In this document: positions 36,984-48,885 of the stretch, piece after piece
How the letters are laid out: each line of letters starts with the position of its first letter
How positions within the stretch are numbered: position 1 is the stretch's first letter
NCBI RefSeq assembly: GCF_000003605.2
Contig: NW_003156734.1
Coordinates: 828,383-877,444, forward strand
Reading direction: 5' to 3'
Length of the DNA stretch: 49,062 nucleotides
Origin: Saccoglossus kowalevskii
Taxonomy: Eukaryota > Hemichordata > Enteropneusta > Harrimaniidae
Notes under the pieces: model-generated
Databases searched by the model: none
Seen by the model: the letters and a program-made list of their open reading frames with translations, nothing else
Told to the model about the DNA's origin: nothing
Made by a program: the position numbers and the translations under genes

Positions 36984-39900
36984 TTCAATTTTTTTCATCG
37001 ATAATTAACGCGCCATTCAATAAATTGTGCTGTGAACAACGAACATGTCAATTCTTACCAAAGGCGATATAATTAGTCAATTGCTTATCATGTATATCAT
37101 GTGTTATCGATATATTGAAGTACATTACAGATTTGATGTGAATTTATCATAGGCGTCTATATTTCAGTGATATGATAACGGTAGTAGCTTTGTGTACTTC
37201 CCGTTTCCACCACCGTGACGGCAATACGGATATAGCTGACCCGTGAATCGACACATGCTTGACACGTCTTTCGGGCTTGAATAATAATTTATTTGTTTGT
37301 TTTTTGTTTGTTTTAGAGGGTTGCGTCTGTCTGTCTATGTATTCACTATGTGGCCACATTGGTTACGAGGCTCAGTACCATTTCCCTATAACTACGGATA
37401 CCCCCAGACACTAACTTCACTTCAAAGAGGTATTCTAGCCTAGTCCTAGCGTACACGCGTGTTTTTGACAGGTCGATACTAGTACATTGACACTCCGCGG
37501 TTTTTAGTAAATCACTTCAAAAAAATCAGATCACGCTCACCTAAAAAATAACAACCCATTTCCCATATTCTTGTTGCTAAGACAACCTGTTTTCAACATG
37601 ATGGCAGAAATCAGGCAAAGAAATGTCGCCAACACTAAATACAATTTGTAATTGTTAGTTACTATATTTTTTCTAAGATCTAATTTGCTCTTTTTGCCAA
37701 ATCTTGTCAGGTGTAATACCTATTTTTCACCGGTGACTATCATGGAAACACGTAATTGCCGTCAGAAGCAATTACAGCTTCGTAATAATAACAGAGCATG
37801 TTAGTTTACTAGAGATTTTGTCATCGGATTTGTTCATTTCTTCTTATCGCATCACGTCATACTGAACATTCGCGGCTATTGTATATTTCCGTGTCACTGC
37901 ACTAACCAAATAAAAACGGAGCACTGCGCAGAATACAACAGAACGGATTATATAATAGATATACGAAGCATCTGTCAAAATAAAATCGTGTCAATGGTCA
38001 CCATAGTGTCGGTAACCAGGGAAACCCGCATTTGCTTTCCCCATCGTTCCCCAATCAGCTTCACTGGGGGAAGTGCTTGTTTAAACTCATGGAGAATCAT
38101 GCTCCGAAAAATGAAAAACGAAACATTTTCTGTGCAGCGAAATCGTTGTCAATTTGCGTTCTCAAATATTTTTAAAATAATTATAATTCAATGCGAGTAC
38201 ATGTATTTGAGCGGCGATGATGTCATTTGGGCAGGCAATACACCGTATAGAGGAATAACTGTCACCACGCTTGAGTAAGTCATAGTTTATAACAATTATA
38301 AATCATTTTACTATCATATTTCTCTCATCAACAACAGTGATCATTTTTATGATTTGTAATATTGTATCAGTTAAATGAAATATGCATATGGTTCTTTCAT
38401 ATTGGTAATGAATTGTGTGTTATGGACTGTCTTGGTTGTTTTTTTTTCAGATTTGATAAATGTTCGCTCAGGGAAGCTGGGACTGCGATCAATATATCCA
38501 CATTAACTGAATGAACATATATCATAATAACGCCCGCCCGAGTTTAGAATTGATGGGAGATATACTGTTTATAGTGACATGCATTATGCATCTATACGCC
38601 CGTAAATAACATCGTTGACAAATTACGCACTCTGTCAAATTTGCCGGTATCGTGTCAGAGGTCATGTGAGTGTTTTTGAGCGTAATTGAATAATTTTGTT
38701 TTGGCATTGAATTTGGATGAAGAAAAACAATAGGGGGTGATTTATGATGTACAAATTAATTCTTTGGCTGCAACATAAACAATAATCTCTATGAATATAT
38801 TTAAATAGTATGTTAATAACCTGTCCGTATGGGTAAATTTGCGACGCATGCGCATTACAGTTTTCAGTATTTCGAACGAATGCAGCTCGCTTGCTGCCAA
38901 ACCAAGGGTGTTATTTTATGAATAATCATAAACCTAATGGGTTTTTTTCAAGATGCACTATGATAATATTTAAACATGCTCAAAAATAATCAGTTATCCG
39001 CATTATCTCTTTAATAGATGAAATCAAGCGCAGAATGTAAAACTCGTCTCGGAGTGGTGTATGGTGGTATAAGAACAGATATTCATACCGAAAACCACAG
39101 TCCCTTTATAGAAGGACTGTGCGAAAACATAAGGTTCGAACCAAGCGTGTCACATTAAAAAAAAATCTACGTGACCCATTACGTTACTACTTGTATATAG
39201 AAGCCGAAGACAATATTTGCTAGTACAGTGTTGATTTCACTACGGCCCCTTTGGATTCGAGCAGGCACAGCGGGCGAGTTTTAATACGACGTGAACAATT
39301 GCTATACGAAGCATTAGCATATCCCTTTACTACTAGTATATGGATTCGTAAACTAGTTCCGAAAACTATATTTTAAACACTATACGTCAGGAATATTGAT
39401 TTGCAACAGAAATATAGCTACCACTTTAAAATTGTAATTACTATCAGGCTATAATAATATTAACCATTTACTTCTAAGGCTGATTTAATTACAGTCTTAT
39501 TCCATATTTCGCCCCCTGGACAGAAGGTGCTTTGTAAGTAGCGGTCAGACGGCAAACGACAAACGTTTTCATCGAGCAAACGGCTAAAGCCTTTCTCGCC
39601 AGGGATTCAGGGGCTGTATCAGACCGCAATGATATACAAAGCATTGATCCGTGTTTCGTCGTGAGATCAATAAAAAAAAGTATTGTAACTTGGCGGCAGT
39701 CGTGATAAAGGTTTTCAGCACAAAAGAAACAGAATACATCGCTGCAGTAGACTGCCTGTACTGAATAGCCCGAGTGTAAGCGGTATATCATACCGTCAAC
39801 GCCGGCAACATAACAGTGGACGACGTGAAAAGAGAGAATGGGGACTGCAGAGCAAGTTAACAAATTGGTGAAGGTGAGCGGAAAGAACCCCCATGGCTAT

Positions 39901-42900
39901 ACACCTAGCTTTGGCAACTGTTATCAATACGAGATAGCAGACCGCTTTTCATTTTCAGATCAAAGAAAAAAAACTAGCACCCGCAGCTAGCTGTGAACAT
40001 TATTATTAGGAAGCATCCACTCATGGTGTTCTTGGGGGGGGGGGTGATCCCGTCACGGCGTTGTGTTACTGTCTGTTTTTCAATAAATACCTACGGACGT
40101 ACTGCATTGATGCCTGTGTCATACAGTAAACTACACTTTCACAGAGAGCTGACTAAAACAGACTTTACATGTACCGGAAAACACTATTAATATATATATA
40201 TATATTTAAATTGTTTTAAAAGATACATGGGCCCGAATATGATACATATAAGGGCTCCATCGTTTATGTCTGGAGATCATGCACTAAATACAATCCCTGG
40301 AAGACGAAAACAACTATACTGGGTGCATGGGTACAGGGTAACTGTTAACACATTTTTTACACAGATAGCGCCGTTTGATACGCAGTTAGATGGGAATTTT
40401 GCAGTGTGAACACAGCATAGACGTAGTTTAGAAATAGAAATATATATGTGTAACAGTGTACGCCCGAGGACAGTATTTTGGATGCTCCCTATCTATGACA
40501 AGCAAATGAAGCCTAGTGGCACAAAATCAATAAAGCCGTACTGTATATAGTATAATTATAATTGTTGTAAGCAGTCTGAATTCATATTTGGGGGAAAAAA
40601 CATGAATTTTCGCATTGCAGTCAGCGACAAAATAACACATTTCGGTATACAAGCGTTGTCCCCATGTACAACATATAAACTAACGCGATTTAATCATTTT
40701 ATTAATTTCAAATGTTACAACTTTGCAGAAATGGGAATCAGACAACGCTAAATATTCGTCCAATCTAACAGACACGTGTGGCAAGTCGAGTTTGAGAACT
40801 GAAGTATCGCCGAAAGCTTATGATTGCTTCAAAGCCGTGACAATTTGTAGCTCGAGATAACACGATTTTTCGGCAACCTTTGAGTCTTACAATCCTAATA
40901 AATTTGCTAGTCCATAGTTGTGGAACAAGCCACTCTGCGTCATTTTCTATAAACACAATGCTATGAATGTTAGTTTAGTCCAGTAATACTAAGCCCCGGA
41001 TATTCAAAGCGATAATGATTGTTGGGGCGGGGTCTTCATTCCCGTAGTTGCCTCATTTATATCTCTCATGATTCTCTAAGGCTGTTAACTGAAATGTGCT
41101 TCGAATTTCAGGACGACGGGTTTCAACTCAAAGTAGTACTTGTCTTGTATCTATTCAAATTTGGATATGATCTAAAAAAATCAATTGAAAGTTAAAAATA
41201 AATCTCAGGAGGGCGCTGTTGGCGATTGGCTTCACACCGCCCCAATTACCAAGTATAGCACGACTTTATAATGTGAACTTCTTTCAGTTTTCTTCTATAA
41301 ACACGCGTATTACAGTAACGTTGGATAGTCTTTATAGAAATTGTCTCGCCAGACGGCCGGCGCTGATTGCGATGATTCAACCAACCCGGAGCCTCGTCTA
41401 CGCAACTCATGGCCTCGAGACATGTACTGGAGGACCTTCCAATTTTATGTAATTCTACCAGGCTTACTTGGATTACTAATTACATATTTGTCTCAAAGTT
41501 CTGACCACTGGCATGAAATGAAATAGTATTTAACTGCCGGGGTTAATAAGATTACATACAACTATGCACAGAAAACAACGGCCATCGGCATGAACATCAG
41601 CAAAGCAATGATATTGTTGGTATTATATCTTCTAACTTCACGGTAATGGAATAAATAAAACTATATTTTCGATAGATGTGTGTTTACAGAATATGTAAGT
41701 AAATACACACCAAAGTATAATAATAATAATAATCATAAAATTCGTATAACCCCACGATCAAATCTTACTATTGGTCTTAGCTTGAAAAACGGTTTTTGTG
41801 ACCGTTACATGGAGCTACGAAATTTACATATTCGTGATGACATCATCGTGACACGTGTCTGAAAGTGATCATTTGTGATGAATTCAATTTCTTTTTGTTT
41901 TTGTTTTTCCTAAACTTCAAACCTACCAAGATTTTGCTCAGTGGCTATCGACTCAGTAATCAGTGGATTCCAGACTATCGTCATTGGGGCACTCAAATAT
42001 CAGCCTCAAGTGAAATGCGCATTTATAGCGAAGCGTGCTTTCAACGTGATAACATTGTGATTGGTGGGCCTGATTATTGATTGACCAATCAAAACCGCGA
42101 TACTAAGTAATGATAATTGTGTTCAACATTGACGTTCGGTTATTTTGAATGTTGGCATACTAAATGTATCGCTCATCGAGTAGAACTCTAATGCGACAAG
42201 TATTTAAAGGACGGCAGTCGTCGTGCCGCGTTCTTTTCGATATGGGACTCATAGCGACGTATACAACGCGTGTAAAATACATTGTTTATTTACATGAAAT
42301 TCGAACACGCGCTGCGCGACGACCACCGCGCCTTAAACAGTCGTAAGTGTAAGACAGTTCATATAATGCCGATGCTAGGATTACTTTACGTGTGTGCAAT
42401 ATACACATGTCAACCAACTATAATACACCAATATTACGTCCTCCAGTACAGGCCTATTTAACAAAAAAAATCTACGCGCATTAAAATTCCATGTGCAGCT
42501 GTCAGACATGGCCACGACGTTATTTCAGGAGTACTTTCGCATTTAAAAGCGTTAACTACAGTGAAATAGACATGTAAGATAATTGTAGGTCATACAAGGT
42601 TTCACGAGGAAGATAGATAAGATGGCCAGGGCAGTGTATTCTCATTAATTTCCATGTACGAAGTAATTAGGTCGATCCGCGATCAAATCACGTCTATATC
42701 CGTAGTGAAATGAACACTGCTGATGACATGTATATTGCTTGGGATAATGTTATAGTGTACAACTGAAGTCCCCGCTCGTATTATGCATATAGGTGTTACC
42801 AAAGCATTCACCTTTAATGTGTTTTACGATTGCTGGCAAATCTCAGCTAAATCATCTCTCTTTTGAGACGCATTGTATGTGCCATTCTGTCTAAATAACT

Positions 42901-43229
42901 CCTCATCACCGGTAACAGTGAATAACAAGTAAAATTGGGTCGGAGTAAAACGTTAATTATCACCCATGTTCTGGGTCATTGTCCGTGCAATGGGAACTTG
43001 TAATAATACCGCGTGGTGTGGACACAGTCATAAGAAAGTTCAGTCCGTATGGAAGTTGCTATTCTATAGGTTACGATGTAGAATGGTGACAAGTACGTGA
43101 TTTTGGTTCATTACAAAAATAAAAAGATTTATACCATCTTTGTAACAGTTCATATGAACTTAAAGCAAGACCTGCTTTTAATGGTCTATATGTAGATGAC
43201 CACATTAATCAGTGTGTGTCGACTTTTTA

Positions 43230-43357
43230 CAGTGGCGGATCCAGAGGGGAATGCATCTGGATTACGCATAGCTTCTCTGCGATTTACGCTCCGTAAATTT
43301 TAAAGTAAGCTTGGAAACCCCCCCCCCCCCCAATACATTTTGCTGGATCCGCCACTG
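43230..43357. mobile_element. hAT-like MITE with CAGTGGCGGATCCAG ends
   Basis: The terminal inverted repeats are perfect over 15 bp: CAGTGGCGGATCCAG at 43230-43244 and CTGGATCCGCCACTG at 43343-43357. The flanks ACTTTTTA (43222-43229) and ACGTTTTA (43358-43365) match at 7 of 8 bases, consistent with an 8-bp target duplication typical of hAT elements. The 128-bp element holds a poly-C run (about 43318-43331) and no transposase. Elements with TGGCGGATCC ends are common in invertebrate genomes, from general knowledge. Confidence 0.8.
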
Positions 43358-44780
43358 ACGTTTTAACACCTTGGCGATTTCCAAAAATGTAAAGCAACAA
43401 TGTCCACTCATAATTGTGTGACATTTACGCATTAAAGTGGACACAAACTAGATTTGTACGCGAGTTTTGTGACAATCTCACTTCCCCTGGCACCACGCAA
43501 TTTTGGACCAATTAATTTTTGCCTAGGTACGCACTATGGCTAATTTGTTGTCTGTTTTCATAATACAACATTGTTGCGACTGTCCAAAGAAAGTTGTAAA
43601 TTATTCATACGAATCTTTTTTGCAGTCCATAGGAACATTGATAGAGACTTTCCCAGGGAAATTACAAGTTACTCTACGAATCTCTCTTGCGGCCGCTGTC
43701 AAGAGGCATTTCTCACACATTACATGTCAAGGAAGCTAAGAATAAACTTCTATGTGCTGTTATTATTGGTAGCATGGAATATAAATAGAAAATATTAAAC
43801 AAACAAAAAATTATAATAAGGGATATTTAAAATTAGCCTCATAAACAAGAAGCCGATCAACTAATATAGCTGTGCAATGTGATACTCAGTATTAAAGTTT
43901 TTAATTATTACTAACAAAAACAATCTTATTAACGCAAAATGATTTAATATGACCACCTCTGATTAGCTTGTAATGTACCTGTGCAGACATTAGTTTGCAA
44001 ATTTAGGCAAATAACACGCAGGGATTTCTAATCGCATCTGTCGATTGCCCGAGAGCATCAATAGAGGCTAGAATTTCCATAATTAGTCATTCAATGCTTG
44101 GTCATAGGAGATTTGACGGACTAGATTATGATATTAATCACCATACAATAATTGGCTTACAAAGAAATTGTCAGTATAGGCACTATCTCTTCGGCTAACT
44201 GATGGCTTGGTTCACACTGAATCATAACAGAGCAAAGTTCTCGCCACAATTGACACCTGCCAGAGTATGCATTGTGCAATAAAACTTATTTATGGCACAA
44301 ATAATTGATATGAAATATCATTAAAACAAAACAATTTTTCCCCCCAATTGCAGCATAAATAGGTTTTTGTGATGATATTTTGTTATTTGTCAATGTCATT
44401 TAAACATCAAAATTAAACTCTGCAAAGGTGTGTAAATGTGCAATCATTGTTTTATAAACATATCTAAGAAACAGTAAAAGACAATGGCATTAGAGTCATC
44501 AACCAACAAATTTGATCAAAACTTTAAGATTTTGCCTATGCAAATCACCTACTAAATATATGCATAGATATGGCACTAAAACTAAGCAAGTCTGCACATT
44601 ACCTCAAAGTACCCATGAACTAAATTTGAACAAAATTCACTCACTTTCAATTGAGATTTTACTCAATGAAATGTGTACTGAAATTGGTCAAAATAAGCTC
44701 AGAAGTTTTAAGATTTTGCTTACATCAATAGACAAATGGATAGACAGAAAACTCATTACCTCTCTTGTGTGCTTCACCAA

Positions 44781-44920
44781 TACTATAAAATCATTTATTT
44801 TTGCTGGCATTTAATTTCACTACTTTGATCCTTTTCACTGGGTTCACGAATTTGGCAGAAAATAACTAGTTCTGTTATTTTACATGTTCACATAGATTTA
44901 CCTGAACATTTTATGAGGAA
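44781..44920. mobile_element. MITE family B, diverged partial copy
   Basis: It starts TACTATAAAATCATTTATTT and continues with TTAATTTCACTACTTTGATC, TTTTCACTGGGTTCACGAA, TTTGGCAGAAAATAACTAG and TTACATGTTCACATAGATTT. The same order of motifs appears in 48886-49062 (TCACTGGTTTTAAGTTCATG, CTTGGCAGGAAAACAATG, TCACATGTTTACATGGATTT). The right terminus is not clearly preserved, so the end coordinate is approximate. It lies in the likely contactin 3' UTR or flank. Confidence 0.6.
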
Positions 44921-45747
44921 AGCTTTTTTTTCTTGCACACTGATAGGAAAGACACTTAATTTATGTAGATTTGAAGTATTGACATATCCACATAATTAAA
45001 GAGGAGAACTGCCATAGAAACTGGCAAGTTCCAAACTTTGGCACATTATGCAGGGGAACAAACTTTGGAAAGTTAAACTCTGGTTTGGTCAAAACTTAAT
45101 ACTGCCTTACCCTTCTGAAATAGTCTCAGATTAGTACAAGATATGTTAACATTGACTACTGTACATCAGCCTTCATAAGCACAGAAACCCAGTTCTGTCC
45201 TTGCTATTTGTATATTTCTATTGTACAAAAGTACAGGTAGGGCATTTTCAGATAATGAAAATAACATTCACCAACACAACACATACAAAAGTACAATCAA
45301 TTACTGGGAAGCTGGCATACTTTCTAAATTATAGCTTACACAATTTTACAGACAAGATATTGGAGTACAAGTGTCAATCATGTCCAAAGGAACAGGTGAT
45401 TTTATAAGAAATCTGTACATCGAGTTGTAAAAATGAATATAACAGACGTACATAATAGAAGAGACATGTGCCTAATAAATACCATTGTTACCAACAGAAT
45501 ACATAGGCATCTACATGTGATTGACAGGCACATATCACAAATAAAAAAAAAAATGGCAATTTAACAAAAAACATGGTTACTATAGTGAGCATCTTTCCTG
45601 TATTGTGTATTATGACATACAGACGATGAATGTACACAGGGTAATGGGGTCAACGTAATTGACAACTCAATGAACACAAATACATTGATAACAGGTTAGG
45701 ACTGTGAATGTAATAATTGAATAGTCACATTGTTAGTCAACTTGTGA

Positions 45748-45753
45748 TTTATT
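45748..45753 (-). terminator. Candidate contactin polyadenylation signal
   Basis: The minus strand reads AATAAA at 45753-45748, about 1.2 kb beyond the stop codon, with TGACTAACAATGTGACT downstream as a weak GT-bearing element. In DNA this AT-rich such hexamers are frequent, so this is only one of several possible sites; another is at 44799-44794. Confidence 0.2.
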
Positions 45754-46960
45754 GCATACTGTATAAAAAAAATACTACTACATAACAATGGCACACTTCA
45801 CAATAGTAAATGTAATTTGTATTTTTTTGTGCATTTGTTATTATGAACGATTAATAAATTGCAGTTGTTTTGATTGACACTGGAGTGAACTCAATTGACA
45901 ATAGATGTCAAATTTCATATTAAATACGAGTGCCAAATTTGTGTCCACCTAAAACTGCATTAAAACTGACACATTAGCGTTTTAAAGAATGACTAATTGG
46001 CAGCCTTGATTGTGACTGAGGCAGTACAGCAAAGTTGGCCAAGGAAGGGAGGAGTGTGACAACTAACCAGAACAGCTTGGGGACAATGAAATGAAATTTT
46101 CACCATCAAACTATATGAAAATGCAAAAAAAAATGACTGGAATTGACATATACAGCAAAATTTGGAATCACAAGTTTTTATAAGAGTCCGTCTGTTCTGA
46201 TCATTGAGCACAACTCGCTTATTGATTTACCGGTAAAAAAAAGAAAGAATTATCATATCTACATGAAATAAGTGAAAAGTTGAAGGCATATACACACGCA
46301 TGAAATCCACTGTAACTCTCTAAATTCAATGAAGAAATATCTACACCGAGAGACAGCGCACTCAACTATCAATACATTTTTTTTTCATAAAGAAAGCAAA
46401 TAAAAACCCACTAATGATATATTTCCAGCTATAAAAACACTAGTTTTTAAAAAAAGGATTACAAACAAAATTGGTCTGGTTGAAAAAAAATTAAATTTCC
46501 TTTCACTATGGTAAAAATAATACAATTGTTAAAATTGACAAAACTGAGCAAAAAAGTTGAAAATTGCATGTGGTAACTCACCAAAAGGGGCTTAATATTT
46601 ACAAAGTACACAAACACTTTGGCCTTTCATTTTGGTGAAGACATAATTTCAAGTACTCTTAATGTTAAAAATATTAAAAAATTTATAATTAATTTTCATT
46701 CTGAGGTTTAAAAAAAAATTAGATGGCAGTTTGTAATTGGAGTCAATGGGGACATGGGAAATGCACATTGTAACAAGTGCATTGTCTCTCTTATTGACTC
46801 AACAAAAGCAGGTTTTACTGCCAACATTTCAATTTGTCAATCAATACAATGACTCAGTAATTAGTATTTGATGTAATTACATTATCTGATTACCTAAATA
46901 ACATGATTTCATCTTAATTTGTGCCCATAATTACCATGTTTTTAAGACTTAAAAATTTGG

Positions 46961-47064
46961 TTAGCAGAGATTTCTTATAGTGTGGAGAAGTAAAGAGAAA
47001 GCAAGAAGAGACAATGACACACAATGCATGCTGGGGGCTGCTCCAATTTGTCGCTGAGACCCAT
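46961..47064 (-). CDS. CNTN: Contactin-family protein, last coding exon (GPI-anchor signal)
   Basis: Thirty-four codons completed by one base from the previous exon, then the stop TAA at 46963-46961. The acceptor is TTCTTTCACAG before 47064, with a strong pyrimidine tract. The peptide begins YGSQRQIGAAPSM and ends with a hydrophobic stretch, CVSLSLLAFSLLLHTI, then RNLC. Small residues (GAAPS), a short spacer and a hydrophobic C-terminus without a cytoplasmic tail are the layout of a GPI-anchor signal. Contactins are GPI-anchored, with the signal directly after the last fibronectin domain, so both position and content fit. The cleavage site is probably within GAAPS, by inference. A different frame is open for 76 codons (47144-46914) and is a shadow. 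Confidence 0.88.
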
Positions 47065-47444
47065 CTGTGAAAGAAGAAAAATACAGATATTAAAAACATG
47101 GAACTTGACACAATGAAATGAAATACGACTTTGAATGGTATCATATAGTGTTATAACCGATTTTGTGACTTCAAAGATGAACAGGGCTGCATACCTCCTT
47201 CCCAGTATAGTTTTTTAAAAATTTCTGCCCATGTTGAGATTTGTATTTTTTCTTATGAAATTAATAAATATTAAACTCGTTAGATTCTATTTTCTAACTA
47301 ATAGTCTAATATAAATTATTTCTGGGTACTGGACCTCCCCAATCTTGAACTGGCACCATATAAGGGTGCAGGTAAACAGTCTGCAAAACCTTTTAATTCT
47401 CTGACTGTATTGCAAAGGTTCAGTGATGGTTCAAATGTACTTAC

Positions 47445-47625
47445 ACAATGGAATTTTGATAGGATCACTAGTGACGCCATCACCACCTTCACTGTAACCT
47501 TGTACCTGTAGCAAGTACGTTGCCCCCGGTTGCAGTCCACTTATGGTGCCTTTAATGGTGTCCGCACCTTTGATGTCAACCTTGGTGGCGTCGCGTTCAA
47601 AACGACCATCTAAGTAATATAGAAT
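47445..47625 (-). CDS. CNTN: Contactin-family protein, exon for second half of last FN3 domain
   Basis: Sixty codons plus one base (phase 0 in, phase 1 out). The acceptor is CATTTACAG before 47625 and the donor T/GTAAGT after 47445. The peptide opens ILYYLDGRFERDATKV and includes ISGLQPGATYLLQVQGYS, then EGGDGVTSDPIKIP. These are FN3 strands C' to G: the 'L-x-P-x-x-x-Y' turn with its core Tyr, and the closing S-(E/D)-G-G-D-G motif, which is characteristic of the fourth FN3 of contactins (human CNTN1 has HSDGGDGVVS, from memory). Together with exon 48464-48582 it makes one complete FN3 of about 95 residues. A minus-strand open frame at 47540-47316 is a shadow in another frame. Confidence 0.93.
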
Positions 47626-48463
47626 CTGTAAATGAAATGAAACACAGCATGTGAATCAGAGCGCCATCATGTAAGTGACTTGAACAGACACATGTATGGC
47701 AGCAAATCGAGCAGCAGCACAAAGAAAGTCTTCCATTTTGGGGATGCCATCCCTCAAAAGACACTAAATAACCAAACTTAAAATGTGATTTATCATTCCA
47801 TGCGTGATCTTGTGTAATGCATAAAAAAACATCTGCTGCAAAAACATAACGACTTGATTTTAAACTCAAATTTCCTTTTTTCATATCATAGTTCAATGTC
47901 AAAATGCGAGGAGAGAATATGGTGTGAGTGCCCTTACTTTAAAACTGACCATCAACAAACACATTATTAAGCATAGAAATACGCCGAAAAAACCTTTAGC
48001 ATTTTTCAAATTCCATGGATGCTTCAACGAACGATGAATACGTGTCCTGATTTTTAGTTTGATTTCATACATATTGCAGGATCTCGCAGTGTAAGAAAAT
48101 TGATATATAATGCTGGAGAGCTGCCATATAAGCATGATGGTAGGGGACAGTAGATAATACCAATAAAGTAAAATAGAACCAAGTTCACATTTTCAGACAG
48201 TCATTTTTCAAAGACAAATATCTGTCTTTATCTTCACTATCATGTTAATGTCAACGAACAAACGATTCATTAAAAAACAATTACAGAAGCAAAGTCATAG
48301 CAGAGTGGCAATTTTTTGTGAAACGGCGCCCTCAACTGATGTATCGAGCAGCATCCACAATAAAACGATTAAATTCCAATTTAGAGGGAAGTAAGTTTTT
48401 TTGAGCACACCAAACTCTGATTAGAATACATTTTAGCTGTAAATAACAGAATAATGCAAATAC

Positions 48464-48582
48464 CTTGTATCCTTCAAGAGGTTCTTCCTCATCATTGTAG
48501 GAAGTAATCTTGTCCCATGTGACTAAGATAGATGACCATGAACTGACTGCAGCTTTCACGTTCTCAGGAGCATCTTGGGGCG
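48464..48582 (-). CDS. CNTN: Contactin-family protein, exon for first half of last FN3 domain
   Basis: Contactins are neural cell-adhesion proteins with six Ig and four FN3 domains, held on the outer membrane by GPI. This exon has 2 bases plus 39 codons (phase 1 in, phase 0 out). The acceptor is TTGTTTTCAG before 48582 and the donor AAG/GTATTTG after 48464. The peptide starts APQDAPENVKA and contains SSILVTWDKI, where W is the FN3 core Trp of strand B, then EEEPLEGYK. The split after GYK is followed in frame by ILYY in the next exon; the contactin equivalent is TGYKVLY. Intron lengths are 838 bp (47626-48463) and 380 bp (47065-47444). The rest of the gene lies beyond 49062. Among FN3 proteins, contactin is favoured because the GPI signal follows this domain directly. 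Confidence 0.92.
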
Positions 48583-48885
48583 CTGAAAACAACCACCACC
48601 ATTCATCATGTCATTAATAACTCATCAGGCAATTTTATTCAACACAATTTGAAAAATATTCATTAATAATTTAGCTATTCAAAGAACTCTCCTTATAAAC
48701 TGATCTATACAAATAACTGATTCAATTTGGTCCAATATTAAGAAATAGAAGTAATGAGATTGTGATGACAGTGACATTTAAATGTCGGTCAAATAAAATA
48801 ATTTGTAATTTTAAATATAATGGTTGTGGTTGTTCATATTATGCACACACAAACACTGCACTATGTGCAGAGGAATGAATGTTAT

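Larger units (their letters stand above)
28641..43229. other. Intergenic spacer between contactin and PDZRN, CpG-preserved
   Basis: About 14.6 kb between the PDZRN 5' flank and the contactin 3' flank. No exon of a recognised protein was found on either strand. Its texture differs from both sides: more CpG, fewer homopolymer runs and few recognisable MITEs. Contents noted: a coding-like plus-strand frame at 29446-29784, an AT-rich cryptically repetitive patch (about 33400-33750, many TTTAC/TTACA strings), a SINE-like element (34260-34530), a short poly-C tract near 35825, a pre-miRNA-like hairpin (36907-36983), a poly-G tract near 40025, a TA microsatellite near 40192-40206 and an AAT microsatellite near 41719. 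Open frames of 105 codons (31946-32263) and 124 codons (39489-39863, minus) show no recognisable domain. Confidence 0.6.
43358..46960 (-). other. Contactin 3' UTR and downstream flank
   Basis: Sequence downstream of the contactin stop codon. No coding exon was recognised. CpG is frequent up to about 44.25 kb and then almost vanishes: I count one CpG in 44281-44880. If CpG loss marks the transcribed, methylated unit, the transcript would end near 44.3 kb, giving a 3' UTR of up to about 2.7 kb. Possible minus-strand AATAAA signals are at 45753-45748 and 44799-44794, the latter inside a MITE. A 100-codon plus-strand open frame at 44512-44814 lies in AT-rich low-CpG DNA with no family match. Confidence 0.5.

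Noticed and set aside
39060..39140. GGTTCGAACC, a perfect pol III B-box-like string, near a hairpin CACAGTCC...GGACTGTG
   Set aside because: No A box at the right distance, and no T stem or acceptor stem can be formed, so it is not a tRNA gene.
39838..39873. ATG with 12 codons up to a GTGAGC donor on the plus strand
   Set aside because: It is too short to judge and no downstream exon was recognised. The minus-strand 124-codon frame over the same DNA also lacks any domain.
44512..44814. 100-codon plus-strand open frame
   Set aside because: AT-rich low-complexity translation that overlaps a MITE fragment at its end. It lies opposite the probable contactin 3' UTR.
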